Part shown: in pieces, positions 49,099-60,490 of the stretch
How positions within the stretch are numbered: position 1 is the first letter of the stretch
Layout: every line of letters starts with the position of its first letter
From: Karalla daura
Lineage: Eukaryota; Chordata; Actinopteri; Chaetodontiformes; Leiognathidae
Assembly: GCA_029224185.1 (NCBI GenBank)
Contig: CM055198.1
Location: 1,116,001 to 1,180,000, forward strand
Length of the DNA stretch: 64,000 bases
Reading direction: 5' to 3'
The notes under the pieces: generated by a model
The model's database searches: none
Told to the model about the DNA's origin: nothing
What the model saw: the letters and a program-made list of their open reading frames with translations, nothing else
Program-made: the position numbers and the translations under genes

Positions 49099-50640
49099 GC
49101 TTTGCCAAAGAGGCAAAGCTAAGCCTTGCCTCTCTCTATTCATACTGCCAGGTGAGACGTTCACACCTTACAGTGGTGAAGTGGTCCGATGTGACCACAA
49201 CAACTCATGTGACTGCAACCAGGCAATTGTTTGATGGATAAATGCCTCAGTGCTCATGCACTATCACTTCAGTTCCCTCAAGAATTTTATGAGTATGAAT
49301 AGAGAGAGGCAAGGCTTAGCTTTGCCTCTCTCTATTCATACTGCCAGGTGAGACGTTCACACCTTACAATGGTGAAGTGGTCCGATGTGACCACAACAAC
49401 TCATGTGACTGCAACCAGGCAATTGTTTGATGGATAAATGCCTCAGTGCTCATGCACTATCACTTCAGTTCCCTCAAGAATTTTATGAGTATGAATAGAG
49501 AGAGGCAAGGCTTAGCTTTGCCTCTCTCTATTCATACTGCCAGGTGAGACGTTCACACCTTACAGTGGTGAAGTGGTCCGATGTGACCACAACAACTCAT
49601 GTGACTGCAACCAGGCAATTGTTTGATGGATAAATGCCTCAGTGCTAATGCACTATCACTTCAGTTCCCTCAAGAATTTTATGAGTATGAATAGAGAGAG
49701 GCAAGGCTTAGCTTTGCCTCTCTCTATTCATACTGCCAGGTGAGACGTTCACACCTTACAGTGGTGAAGTGGTCCGATGTGACCACAACAACTCATGTGA
49801 CTGCAACCAGGCAATTGTTTGATGGATAAATGCCTCAGTGCTCATGCACTATCACTTCAGTTCCCTCAAGAATTTTATGAGTATGAATAGAGAGAGGCAA
49901 GGCTTAGCTTTGCCTCTCTCTATTCATACTGCCAGGTGAGACGTTCACACCTTACAGTGGTGAAGTGGTCCGATGTGACCACAACAACTCATGTGACTGC
50001 AACCAGGCAATTGTTTGATGGATAAATGCCTCAGTGCTCATGCACTATCACTTCAGTTCCCTCAAGAATTTTATGAGTATGAATAGAGAGAGGCAAGGCT
50101 TAGCTTTGCCTCTCTCTATTCATACTGCCAGGTGAGACGTTCACACCTTACAATGGTGAAGTGGTCCGATGTGACCACAACAACTCATGTGACTGCAACC
50201 AGGCAATTGTTTGATGGATAAATGCCTCAGTGCTCATGCACTATCACTTCAGTTCCCTCAAGAATTTTATGAGTATGAATAGAGAGAGGCAAGGCTTAGC
50301 TTTGCCTCTCTCTATTCATACTGCCAGGTGAGACGTTCACACCTTACAGTGGTGAAGTGGTCCGATGTGACCACAACAACTCATGTGACTGCAACCAGGC
50401 AATTGTTTGATGGATAAATGCCTCAGTGCTCATGCACTATCACTTCAGTTCCCTCAAGAATTTTATGAGTATGAATAGAGAGAGGCAAGGCTTAGCTTTG
50501 CCTCTCTGCCAGGTGAGACGTTCACAACTTACAGTGGTGAAGTGGTCACATCGGACCACTTCACCACTGTAAGGTGTGAACGTCTTACCTGGCAGTATGA
50601 ATAGAAAGAGGCAAGGCTTAGCTTTGCCTCTTTAAACTAG
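49099..50640. repeat. 196-bp satellite with hairpin junctions
   Basis: Seven head-to-tail units of 196 bp run from 49110 to 50481 (boundaries at 49110, 49306, 49502, 49698, 49894, 50090 and 50286), with a partial unit after that. Each junction is a 20-bp-arm inverted repeat, with arms containing GAATAGAGAGAGG and CCTCTCTCTATTC around a short spacer. The first spacer is inverted relative to the rest. At 50508-50593 part of the unit is inverted on itself, forming a long palindrome. Units are nearly identical. The array sits where the transposase promoter would be expected. Confidence 0.97.
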
Positions 50641-50957
50641 CTTAGCTTGTCATTACCATAACAAAATCAGTGTCCACAGGGGGGCTTGGGGCCAATTGGC
50701 CCTCTTCTGGGTCTTCTAGGTAGACAGAAAAAAGCTGGGACTTCTAGTGTTAAAAGCCAAGCCTGGATACTGTGCAGTTATTAGGACAAGTGGGAGTAAA
50801 GGATAGGGTTGTGCCTTTGGTTTAAGACACGTTAACAAAGGGAAGATTGTTAGTAAGTCAGTAGCTTATAAAGATGTGATTTTTGGATTTTACTCCAGCA
50901 AATCAATCTTCATAAATGCAGACAGTTATTGACACATATGATATTGTTAGACACTTT

Positions 50958-50975
50958 GCCTCACACGGGGCACCA
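50958..50975 (-). promoter_or_regulatory. candidate Gypsy-like primer-binding site
   Basis: The minus-strand sequence TGGTGCCCCGTGTGAGGC lies two bases inside the 5' LTR end. It starts TGG as expected. tRNA not assigned. Confidence 0.6.
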
Positions 50976-50977
50976 TT

Positions 50978-51341
50978 TGTTGGGACTTTATGTCAACCAA
51001 TATAGTAAACCTAGATTATTAGCTTTATTATTATTTAAGAATTTTGGTGCACCACCCTGCGAACAGGGACTAATAATCTGGTTAGCCAATCAAAAATCAG
51101 TCTAAATCCTAAAGGAGGTGAGGTTCGAGCATTGGCAAAGTGTAACAACAATCATACGCAGAGTTCAGTAGGTACAAACAATGACACTTTAATAACAGGT
51201 TAGAAATAGACTACATACATTCATACCTAACTGTAACTAACTAAACACAAAATCCCTGAGATGTTAACATTCATACGGACAACATAGACAGACAATAAAG
51301 GCAAATATGTGTATGTGTGCGTGTTTGTACGTATGTGTATC

Positions 51342-51373
<32 letters not shown>

Positions 51374-52302
51374 AGCCGGCTGCGAGGACAAAGAGTCGTA
51401 AAACAACAACAGAGAAACGCTTAGTTTCTTACTGTGACGCTTAGGTCACAGTCTACGTTCTCACACAATCATACACGTATAAACGTAATCTAAAGAAAAT
51501 GTATGCATCAACGTGTAGGTCCCTAAACACTTTGCGTTAGTCCAACTTTTGCCTCTTACGTGACCACGTGGTGTGGCGTTCGTTGGTTGGATCGGGTTCG
51601 CCTTGTCTCCGGGTGCTGCAGCGTTGCCTGTGCGGGGGGTCCTGGATCGACGTGCCCGGCTGGGCTGCTGGAGAGGATGCTGCGGCTGGGTTTCCCCTGG
51701 GGATGATGTGGACCTGGGTCAGTCTCTCCCGTTCAGGACCGGGTGTCCTGGATAGCGGCTCCCGGGGGAAGTGGGCACTACAGCGATGCGGTCTGTGATA
51801 GACCTACGGCAGCAGGGCTGCGGTATAGGAATTTATGCTCTTCTCAAGGAATTTGTGGAGCAATACACTAAACTCCTTTTTATTTGGGCTCAAGCCCGCG
51901 GTTCTTGCATCCTGAAAAGGACACGATAGCCACCACACACACTGGAGCGCTGAAACAGCGGCTGTAGAGTTGGGATCTGGAGGAGCGGCAGCGGGGCGAT
52001 TCTTCTTCTCCCCTCTGTACGCTGCGGATTGGTGGACTGGTTTCAAGTCTCGAGGGACAAATCAGCTGGCTGTTCTTGGCACGGGGTCAGGGGTCGGTTG
52101 TGTGTTGGAGTCCCGTGGCAGCTCACATGTCCCTGCCTTTCAGGGGATCGTCTGAGCGGTGCCTGTGAGCCTTTGTTCTGCAGGGGTGGGGGTCAGCACG
52201 GGACAAAGGGCTTCTACTTTGTCCCTGGTAGAGGCCTCTGTGGTAGTGTATTGCTCCTGTTTTCTGCTCATCTGCAGCCTATGTCTTGCAGCAATCCCAA
52301 CA
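50978..52302 (-). repeat. Gypsy-like 5' LTR
   Basis: Counterpart of 40441-41966, shorter by about 200 bp because of internal deletions. Confidence 0.88.
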
Positions 52303-53102
52303 ATTAACTACTATATTTACCATGAACGGGAATACTGTGAGAAATTTGCCACTGGCTGTTTTCATATTATACCACAGACACATACATGCATATCATGAAA
52401 TAGGTGATTAATTGGGATTAGGATCTGCAGTTCTTCATTATAACGCAAGAATGCAAAAGTGAGAATGCAAAAGTAAGAATGCATTTAGAACAAAAAACAC
52501 ATTAGTACATAAACAACAAAACACATTAGTAAATACATCAGCTTATGTTATTATCTTGCATTATGGCCTGCATGTCAACACACTGACATTGTTATTGCTT
52601 GTTATTACACATACGGTATGTTCAGCTGTGGGTTTGTAGGCTGAGCCCAGTCAGTCTGAGAGGAGACTTCACAGTGTCCTCCCCATACTTCCCCCCACAT
52701 TTCTGCTCCACTGTCATTTACAACACTTCCATCCCCAGCCATTCACTTCCTCACGGTGGCTGCATTTTAATTTAAACCCGGCATGGGAACACTCAATACA
52801 GCCCAGTGTCTGCAGTGTAGTAGATAGCTGTTAATGAGAAGAGAACCCCCGCCTCACCCCGTCCTCTTTATCTCTTCTGCACCCATTATCTGGGTGCTGT
52901 CTATAAGCTACCTACTACCTTACTAGGTCTCACAATGCCCCAATAAGTAACCAGTACTCGTGTGCTTTCTGTTGGAGAACAGACCTCTTTTTCTTTCTTT
53001 ACTTTTTAAAGATCAATGCAGTCAAAATGCAGAAGTAACTCTGTATATCCTGTGAATATCCAGCAAACTTAGAACAGCGACCCTACATCAACACACATCA
53101 GA

Positions 53103-53103
<1 letters not shown>

Positions 53104-53187
<84 letters not shown>
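53104..53187. repeat. CT microsatellite
   Basis: (CT)n with few interruptions; the Arg-Glu repeat frame opposite is an artefact. Confidence 0.97.
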
Positions 53188-53289
53188 AGCAAGCTGCAGC
53201 ATCTCCTCTGATAACAGTAATTCTTTTCCGTGCTGTATCCTCCACCTCACTAGTCCAGCACAGACAGACAGACATGCATCTCTCTCTCG

Positions 53290-53297
<8 letters not shown>

Positions 53298-53355
<58 letters not shown>
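53298..53355. repeat. CA microsatellite
   Basis: (CA)n of about 58 bp. Confidence 0.97.
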
Positions 53356-53361
<6 letters not shown>

Positions 53362-53860
53362 CTCTCACACAAATACTAACACATCTCTTATCAAGCTTTT
53401 TCATTCCTGGCACATGCTAACATAGTTTTGTTTTTTGTCTTTTTCTCACATTAGGTTGTGCACACAGATACTTCATGTAGACAAATGAAAGCTTGTGCAC
53501 CTGCATGCACACAAATACTGTACATAAATATCCACACAATCCCCCAGGTTTCACATAGGCAGAGATACTGGAAATGTCTTTCTGCTCAATTCAGATAAAG
53601 GGTTAAGTCTGCACTCGGACATCCCTTCTTTGTGAAACTTGGGTGAGGGGGGTATGAGGGTGATAGGAAAGGAATAGTGGGTCTGTGTATGTGTGTGTGT
53701 GCTGGGGGGATGGCTTGAGGAATCGAAAAAATGAAAAGACTCAAGTACAGATTATTTTATCAGTACTACAGTTTAATAAGACAGCATTTTTCTTCTCATT
53801 CAATATCCCAATCCTCACACACACCCCCACCTTCCTGCTTTTCTTCTTGGTCTCACTTTC

Positions 53861-53892
<32 letters not shown>

Positions 53893-54825
53893 CATATACA
53901 ATTTTCATTTTTTTGAATGTGGTTGGATAAAAGAATTAGTAGTTGCACACAGGGACTCTCGTGCTAAGTACAGCTGTGAACTAGACTGTGTATCCGTGCT
54001 GCTCTTGGCTCATCCGCTCAAACCAGTGGTGCTAGCACTTGTAAACAATTAAGTCTTTTCAATACAGTTTGCACAAAAGAGAAGAAGTAAAGGATGTGAA
54101 AAAGAGGGAAGGGCAGAACATTTACCCCCCCACACACCCAATTTTTCCTTGCTGCTGCTTGCCACACATTTAACTTCTCTTGTCTTCCTCCGTGCTCTTT
54201 CCAAACTTGATTTTGCACAACAAACCTGATTGAATCAGCTCCCTTAGATTTTCTTCCCCTTTTCTGGCATTGTTTCGGGCTCTTCTGTCTCTCTTTTTTT
54301 CCACTACATCCTACTCACCCTACCACTCCTCACTCTTACAAACCCATTCTCCTGCTTCTCTCCACCGTTTCGAAATTGAAGATGTGTGGAAGCTTGGGCT
54401 TTGGGGCTAGATTCTATTTTGGTGCCATAATAAAATTCATAGCCTTACACACACACACACGCGCACACAGAAAAGGGAATGACTCTACAGTATATAGTGG
54501 TCTCTTGATATTACCTTTAAATCATCCTTCATATATGTACCGCTTCAGGAGCTACACCATATTTTGTACCACTCTACCACTGTACTGTCTTTATTCATAG
54601 TTAACTATGCATTGACTATATTTCAGACTGAGCTTTTGTGGATAGACTACAGCTAAAGAGGGAAGAGTAAGGGTTTCCTAAATTCATTAAAAAGCTCTTT
54701 AGCCCTTCTTAAGTGCTCTTAAGAGCTCTTAATAGTTGTTATTGCCAAGGATGTTTCCCAGAGTCACTTTTAGCTTAAGATCTTTTGTAAGAAGGAAATG
54801 TAAGGTTGACTTGACCAAGTCTTCA

Positions 54826-56258
54826 AGAATCAAGAATGTTTATTGTCATTATGCAGAGCACAACAAAATTATGATCACTGACTCTTGTATAAGGTACACA
54901 GTGAAATAAAATAAAAAGGAACATCTGAATACTTAAATATAAATATACAAATATAGTAATAAAAAAAATAAAAGTAGTACATTTTGGAGTAGTGCAAAGA
55001 GTCCAGGTGCAGTTCTATCTGGCATCTGCATTGGTTTATTAAGAAGCTGTGTCTCAGTTTGTTTCTGAGGGTCTTGATGGACCTGTATCTCTTTCAAGAG
55101 GGGAGAGGCTCAAACAGGAACCTGGGTGGGTGGTGTCTGCAGCTACACCACGAGCCCTCCTTCTGACCCGGTTGTTGTAAATTGAATCCAAAGGTGGGAG
55201 CAGACACCCAACAATCACCTGTGCTGTCCTCACCACCCGGGCCAAGTTTTTCCTGTATTGTGCAGTGCAGCTCCCATACCACACTGTTGCACTCAGACAG
55301 AGGATGGTTTCTATTGTAGCCCTGTATGTTCGTCAGGAGCTGAGGGGAGAGTCCAGTCCTTTTGAGTTTCCTGAGGAAGAGGAGCCTTTGTCGGGCCTTC
55401 TTCACCAGGTGGGATGTTTGCAGAGACCAAGTGAGGTCAGATGTAATGTAGATGCCCAGGAACTTGATGCTGTCCATCTGCTCCACCTCCTCTACATGAA
55501 TGAGGAGAGGGCTGTGTTGCATCCTCCTGGATCTCCTGAAGTCCATGATTACCTCCTTGGTATTGCTTGTGTTCAGGACATGATTGTTGCCTGAACACCA
55601 TCTTGTCAGGTGCTGGATCTCCCCTCTGTAGTAAGTCTCCTCATTATCTGATATGAGACCCACTACGGTGGTGTCATCTGCAAACTGCACAACCAAGTTT
55701 GTGGAGAGAACAGCAGTACAGTCATGAGATCAGTCGTGAAAAAGGCTGGGCTGACCACACAGGCCTGCGGACGATGTTCGGTTCCCAATGCAGTTCCAAA
55801 TTCTCATCACTTGTGGCCTGTGGTTGAGAAAGTCCCTGATCCAAAGGCACAGAGGGAGAGACATTCCTAGGTTGTGGAGTTTCAATGGCAGTTTGTCCGG
55901 GTTCACAGTATTGAAAGCTGAGCTAAAATCCACAAATAACATCCTGACATAGGTGTTGGGATTCTCCAGATGAGTCAGAGACGTGTGCAGCGCTAGTGAG
56001 AATGCGTACTTGATCGACCTGACACCTTATCTGGTCCCGCCACTTTGCCTGCGTTGATTCTCCTCAGTGTGGAGCTCACCTGGTGTTGCTGCAGGATGAG
56101 GGACTTGGGCTGCTCCTCCAGCTGTGAAAGATCAACAGTCTCTTTGCTGCTAGGTGTGTTGAAGCGTGCAAAGAAGGTGTTAGGCAGAATTGGGTCGTGG
56201 TTAATCTGCTGGTTGCTGTTCCTGTAGTCAGTTATGGCTCTGATGCCTCTCCACATTT
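54826..56258 (-). pseudogene. Rex1 LINE, RT and 3' end
   Basis: Minus-strand LINE fragment in the usual order. RT start includes GIRAITDY (about 56250) and INAGKVAGPDKV (about 56040). After a deletion come VDFSSAFNTVN (about 55930) and the catalytic FADDTTVVGL (about 55690). Thumb-like parts (FLGIYITSDLTW, about 55470) and a C-terminal end follow, and then the 3' untranslated end with ATGACAATAAA-like sequence at 54830-54850. DFSSAFNT corresponds to the site of the usual Rex1 primer as I remember it. Several frameshifts exist (near 55260 and 55720). Its 5' part is cut at about 56258 by the L2 start. Confidence 0.87.
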
Positions 56259-59014
56259 GTGTGAGTTGTGTTGTTGTTGAGGCTTCTCCTCCCAGCCATG
56301 TTAACTATCATGTCCCTCGATGTTCTGGCCGTGGAGGTGGGGTGGCAGCCGTGTTTGATCGTAGTCTGTTAATTACTCCGAAACCTAATATTGATTATAA
56401 TTCATTTGAAAGCCTTATCATCAGCCTGTGTCACCAAAGCTGGAAAGCACAGCCCCTCCTACTTGTCGTAGTGTATCGGGCCCCAGGCCCCTATTCAGAT
56501 TTTTTGGCTGAATTTCCAGAATTTCTTTCAAACCTAGTTCTCAAAACTGACAAAATCATTATAATCGGTGACTTCAATATTCATGTAGATGTGGTCAGTG
56601 ATAGCTGCAGTACAGCATTCACTTCTATAGTCGAGTCCATTGGCTTCTGCCAGCATGTGCATGAACCCACGCACTGCTTCAACCACACCCTGGACCTTGT
56701 TCTATCTTATGGTGTTGAAATTAAACACCTGACCGTTTCACCCCCTAATCCACTTATTTCCGACCATTCTTTAATTACTTTCAACTTCCTTCTAGCCGGT
56801 TGTGTGCGAAAGAAGAGCAGTATATATACACGGCACTTAACCGACAGCGTCTTATCTAACTTTAAAGAAGCTATCCCCCTGTCTCTTGGAACTGCGTCCC
56901 CCCCTCTCTGTTATGAAAGCTTGAGTCCCTCCCTCATCGATCACCTCACTGATAGCTTTGTTACCTCCCTTCGCAAGACTCTCGACTCGGCTGCACCCCT
57001 AACAAAAAAGACTATCTCTAGACCACGATCCGCCCCCTGGTTTACTCCAGAAACTCGCCACCTAAAGCAGCTAGCACGTAAGTTAGAGAGGAAATGGCGT
57101 TCCACCAAAAACACTAGTATTTTTCTTACCTGGAAAGATAGTCTGAAGACTTACAGGCTGGCTCTGTGTAATGCCAGAGCGAGATACTACTCCTCTCTAA
57201 TTGAGGAAAATAAGCATAACCCTAGGTTTCTGTTCAGCACTGTAGCCAGGCTGACTCAGAGTCATAACTCCACTGAGCAGTGTGTCCCTACCCATCTCAG
57301 CAGTGGTGAATTTATGGACTACTTTAACAACAAAATTACAAATATTAGACAAACAATTACGACTCACTCAGCATGCATGGCAACTAACCAACCCCCTGTT
57401 GCAGCCTTTCAGATCACAGATGTGGATATAACCAGGTCACTATCTTCATTTGACCCCATTGACCTGCATCAGCTGACCACTATCATCTCCTCCTCTAAAT
57501 CTTCGACCTGCCTCCTTGACCCGATTCCGACCAAGTTGTTAAAGGAAGTGCTGCCTTTAATCGCCACCTCCTTACTTGACCTCATCAACATGTCCATAAC
57601 AACAGGTTACGTTCCTCTTACGTTCAAAGTCGGAATAATCAAACCCCTCCTCAAGAAACCATCCCTTGATCCAGGAACTTTAGCAAATTACAGACCGATC
57701 TCTAACCTCATCTTCATCTCAAAAATCATTGAGAAGATCATTGCCAACCAGCTCTGTGAACACCTCAATAACAATAGTTTATTTGAATCCTTCCAGTCTG
57801 GTTTTAGAATAAATCATAGCACTGAGACTGCACTGGTTAAAGTCACTAATGACCTCTTCATGGCGTCTGACCAGGGTCTCATTTCAGTGCTTGTCTTGTT
57901 AGATCTCAGTGCTGCTTTTGATACGGTCGACCACCAGATCTTACTAAGGAGACTGGAATATCAACTCGGAATTAGAGGCACTGCTTTAGACTGGTTCCGG
58001 TCCTATCTTTCAGACCGATATCAGTTTGTTTGTGTTAACGATAACCAATCGCCACGTACTAAAGTCAGCCACGGGGTTCCGCAAGGATCTGTGCTTGGTC
58101 CAGTTCTTTTCTCTGTATATATGCTCCCTCTAGGTGATATCATCAGGAGTCACTCTATAGATTTCCACTGTTATGCTGACGACACTCAGTTATATCTATC
58201 TATCAAGCCGGGCGAGCTCAACCGTCTACAGCAGCTTCAGTCCTGCCTTGATGATGTGAAGGCCTGGATGACTAATAATTTCCTCCTTCTGAACTCTGAA
58301 AAAACAGAGTTGCTGCTCATAGGTCCTAAACACCTACGCGATTCAATATCTGATGCCATAGCATTACAAGGTAGTTTTGCGACTTCTTCTGCCACCACTG
58401 TTAAGAACCTAGGTGTTAGTTTTGATCCAGACCTGTCTTTTAGCTCCCACATAAAATCGATCTCACGGACTGCCTACTTCCACCTCCGCAATATTTCAAA
58501 AATAAGACACCTCCTCCCTCTCCATTCAGCAGAACAGCTGGTCCATGCCTTTGTTACCTCCAGGCTGGACTACTGCAACTCTCTACTGGCTGGAAGCTCC
58601 AATAGGTCGCTGAGAACTCTGCAGCTCATTCAGAACGCGGCAGCTCGTGTCCTGACTAAAACTAGAAAGAGAGATCACATCTCTCCTGTTCTGGCCTCAT
58701 TACACTGGCTTCCTGTACCTTTCAGGATCCAGTTCAAAATCCTCCTCCTTGTCTATAAAGGTCTTCATGGTCTGGCACCCTCTTATATCTCAGACCTGAT
58801 AAAACCCTATTGCCCCACTAGGAGACTTCGTTCTCTGAATACAGGCCTACTTGTGGTTCCAAGAGTCTCTAAGTCTAGATGGGGAGCCAGAGCCTTCAGC
58901 TACCAAGGCCCTCTGTTATGGAACCATCTACCAGTTTCAGTCCGGGAGGCAGACACCCTCTCTACCTTTAAGAGTAGGTTAAAAACCCTCCTTTTTGACA
59001 GAGCCTACAGATAA
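56234..59014 (+). CDS. L2-type LINE endonuclease-reverse transcriptase, 926 aa
   Basis: Open frame of 926 codons. Known L2 proteins nick target DNA and copy their RNA at the nick. The first ~20 residues are probably Rex1 sequence read through, so the LINE part begins near 56275 (PSHVNYHVPR) and lacks the first part of the endonuclease. Endonuclease motifs seen are GDFNIH (residues 112-117) and SDHSL (176-180). The reverse transcriptase spans about 465-720: LLDLSAAFDTV (555-565), GVPQGSVLGP (614-623) and YADDTQLY (647-654). The C-terminal part contains the conserved ITALHWLPV-type block (near 840). The frame is intact from the truncation to the stop. The 5' truncation, and so probable lack of its own promoter, argues against activity. 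Confidence 0.87.
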   Translation: MALMPLHICVSCVVVEASPPSHVNYHVPRCSGRGGGVAAVFDRSLLITPKPNIDYNSFESLIISLCHQSWKAQPLLLVVVYRAPGPYSDFLAEFPEFLSNLVLKTDKIIIIGDFNIHVDVVSDSCSTAFTSIVESIGFCQHVHEPTHCFNHTLDLVLSYGVEIKHLTVSPPNPLISDHSLITFNFLLAGCVRKKSSIYTRHLTDSVLSNFKEAIPLSLGTASPPLCYESLSPSLIDHLTDSFVTSLRKTLDSAAPLTKKTISRPRSAPWFTPETRHLKQLARKLERKWRSTKNTSIFLTWKDSLKTYRLALCNARARYYSSLIEENKHNPRFLFSTVARLTQSHNSTEQCVPTHLSSGEFMDYFNNKITNIRQTITTHSACMATNQPPVAAFQITDVDITRSLSSFDPIDLHQLTTIISSSKSSTCLLDPIPTKLLKEVLPLIATSLLDLINMSITTGYVPLTFKVGIIKPLLKKPSLDPGTLANYRPISNLIFISKIIEKIIANQLCEHLNNNSLFESFQSGFRINHSTETALVKVTNDLFMASDQGLISVLVLLDLSAAFDTVDHQILLRRLEYQLGIRGTALDWFRSYLSDRYQFVCVNDNQSPRTKVSHGVPQGSVLGPVLFSVYMLPLGDIIRSHSIDFHCYADDTQLYLSIKPGELNRLQQLQSCLDDVKAWMTNNFLLLNSEKTELLLIGPKHLRDSISDAIALQGSFATSSATTVKNLGVSFDPDLSFSSHIKSISRTAYFHLRNISKIRHLLPLHSAEQLVHAFVTSRLDYCNSLLAGSSNRSLRTLQLIQNAAARVLTKTRKRDHISPVLASLHWLPVPFRIQFKILLLVYKGLHGLAPSYISDLIKPYCPTRRLRSLNTGLLVVPRVSKSRWGARAFSYQGPLLWNHLPVSVREADTLSTFKSRLKTLLFDRAYR

Positions 59015-59810
59015 ATCCAAGATAAGCTGCTATAGGTTGAGTCTGCTGGGGGTCCCCGGCACATTGAGCTCTATCTTCTCTGGCTTCTCTGTGGGTGTGA
59101 ATCAGGTTCACGTTCCCTCTAGCTTCTCTCTTTCCTCTTGGCCTCTCCCCGTCTGTTTTCCATCTCCTCCTCTTCCTCCCTCTCCTGCCCCTCTCCTTTG
59201 TTATCTTTCAATTTATTTTTATTCTTATTTTATTTTTATTTTCATTTTATTTTTATTTTCATTTTTATTTTTTGTTTATATATATATATATATTTTTTTT
59301 TAATTAATTAATTAATTAATTTATTCTTATTTTAATTTTTATTAATATTTTATTTTTAATTCTTAATTTTCTGTTTATTCTTATTTTACTTTTTCATTTT
59401 TCATTTTATTTTTATTATTTTTATTTTCCCTCCCGACTTCCATCAACACTGAGCTGGATCCAGGACCACCTCTACCCGGCTCATCTCACCGCGGTTCCTC
59501 CTGCCTGCTACTACTTCAATTCATTAATTTATATCCTGAACAGTTAGCCATCAATAATGTTTTGTTTGTGCCCGCCTGTCCGTCCTGGGTGAGGATCCCC
59601 TCCTCTGTCTCTCACCCTGAGGTTTCTCCCCTTTTTTCCCTCTCAGGGTTTTTCTTGGGAGTTGTTCCTCAGCCTTTGCGAGGGTCTAAGGACAGGGGGT
59701 TTTTTCACTATGTACACATTGTTGCTCTGCTTGTAAAGTGCTCTGAGATAACAGCTGTTATGATATGGCACTTAAAACAAATAAAAGTTGAAGTTGAAGT
59801 TGAAGTTGTC
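56265..59810 (+). mobile_element. L2 (Maui-type) LINE, 5'-truncated
   Basis: The coding frame is followed by a 3' untranslated region, a T-rich low-complexity stretch at 59215-59450 and a tail of GTTGAA repeats at 59787-59808. A relic of the same family is at 10505-14450. Its 5' junction abuts a Rex1 copy in opposite orientation. Confidence 0.88.
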
Positions 59811-60490
59811 AGCGAAGTGCTCCTCAATACGCTGTCTGTACATATATATATATATATAAATATATATATATATATTTATCTACAGGTTCTGTCTGCTCTA
59901 CTTAGCTTGCAAAAAGGAGATTGGTAGTAGCACCCCACATGAGTGACTGACCTCCACTTCACATAACACACAACACGTTTTCTTTATGAATTGATAAATA
60001 TTTTAAAAAAATCCAATAATTGAGCTTAATTGAGCTTTGATCTTATCAAAGGGGAACATTGCAATTGTTGACCCAGGTAAGTGTTGTATAAGAATAAATA
60101 AGTGTTGATAAATACAATAAATAAAAAAATGATAAATATAATACATAGTATCTAATAAAATAACAATAAATACAATGTAGGTAATAAATAACAATATATA
60201 CAATGTAATACAGCTTAAGTAAAAGAAATATAGCTTATTCTCTTATTCCTATTCTTGTTCAGTTCCTTGTGTTGCTCACAGTGTCGTCCACAACCAGTGA
60301 TGCTGGAGCTCCCTCTTCTCGATGATGATGACGTAGATAAATCAGCTGATCTTGAAACCCGTACAAAAAAAAAACAGCCTGCGTAACAGGCAGCACAATT
60401 TCTCATTAGCATACAACATACATCATCACGGCAGTATATTTACAATTTAGACCACATAACTGCTGACAATAGGCCGCAGCTGAGCTCACA
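59811..60490. other. AT-rich unassigned sequence
   Basis: TA-rich tract at 59839-59875; otherwise no feature. Confidence 0.45.

Larger units (their letters stand above)
45476..50749 (-). mobile_element. piggyBac transposon, 5274 bp
   Basis: Perfect 15-bp terminal inverted repeats (CACTAGAAGTCCCAG) are flanked by TTAA at 45472-45475 and 50750-50753, the diagnostic piggyBac target. A second pair of inverted arms (around GGCCAATTGGCCCCAAGC) lies at 45533-45562 and 50673-50702. It carries one transposase gene on the minus strand, a long hairpin near the left end, and a large satellite array between the gene and the right end. Confidence 0.96.
40441..52302 (-). mobile_element. Ty3/Gypsy-like LTR retrotransposon
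   Basis: Read on the minus strand it goes from 52302 to 40441. Two LTRs bound it (50978-52302 and 40441-41966), each starting TGTTGGGA and ending TCCCAACA. The candidate primer-binding site is at 50958-50975. A polypurine tract lies at about 41967-41985 (AAAGGGGG on the minus strand). Between them is a decayed protease-RT-integrase region. Nearly no gag region is recognised, and RNase H seems lost, so this is a deletion derivative. A 5274-bp piggyBac is nested within it. No flanking duplication was found. Confidence 0.88.
52303..54825. other. unassigned noncoding sequence with microsatellites
   Basis: No gene or mobile element is recognised. CT tract at 53104-53187, CA tract at 53298-53355, TG tract at 53866-53892, CA tract at about 54446-54460. 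Confidence 0.5.

Noticed and set aside
49099..50640. CRISPR-like or rDNA spacer array
   Set aside because: Units are contiguous, 196 bp, with hairpin ends and no spacers; no rRNA nearby.
53069..53275. Arg-Glu repeat protein
   Set aside because: Translation of the CT microsatellite.
52303..54825. Host gene or regulatory element
   Set aside because: Only microsatellites and short chance frames were seen.
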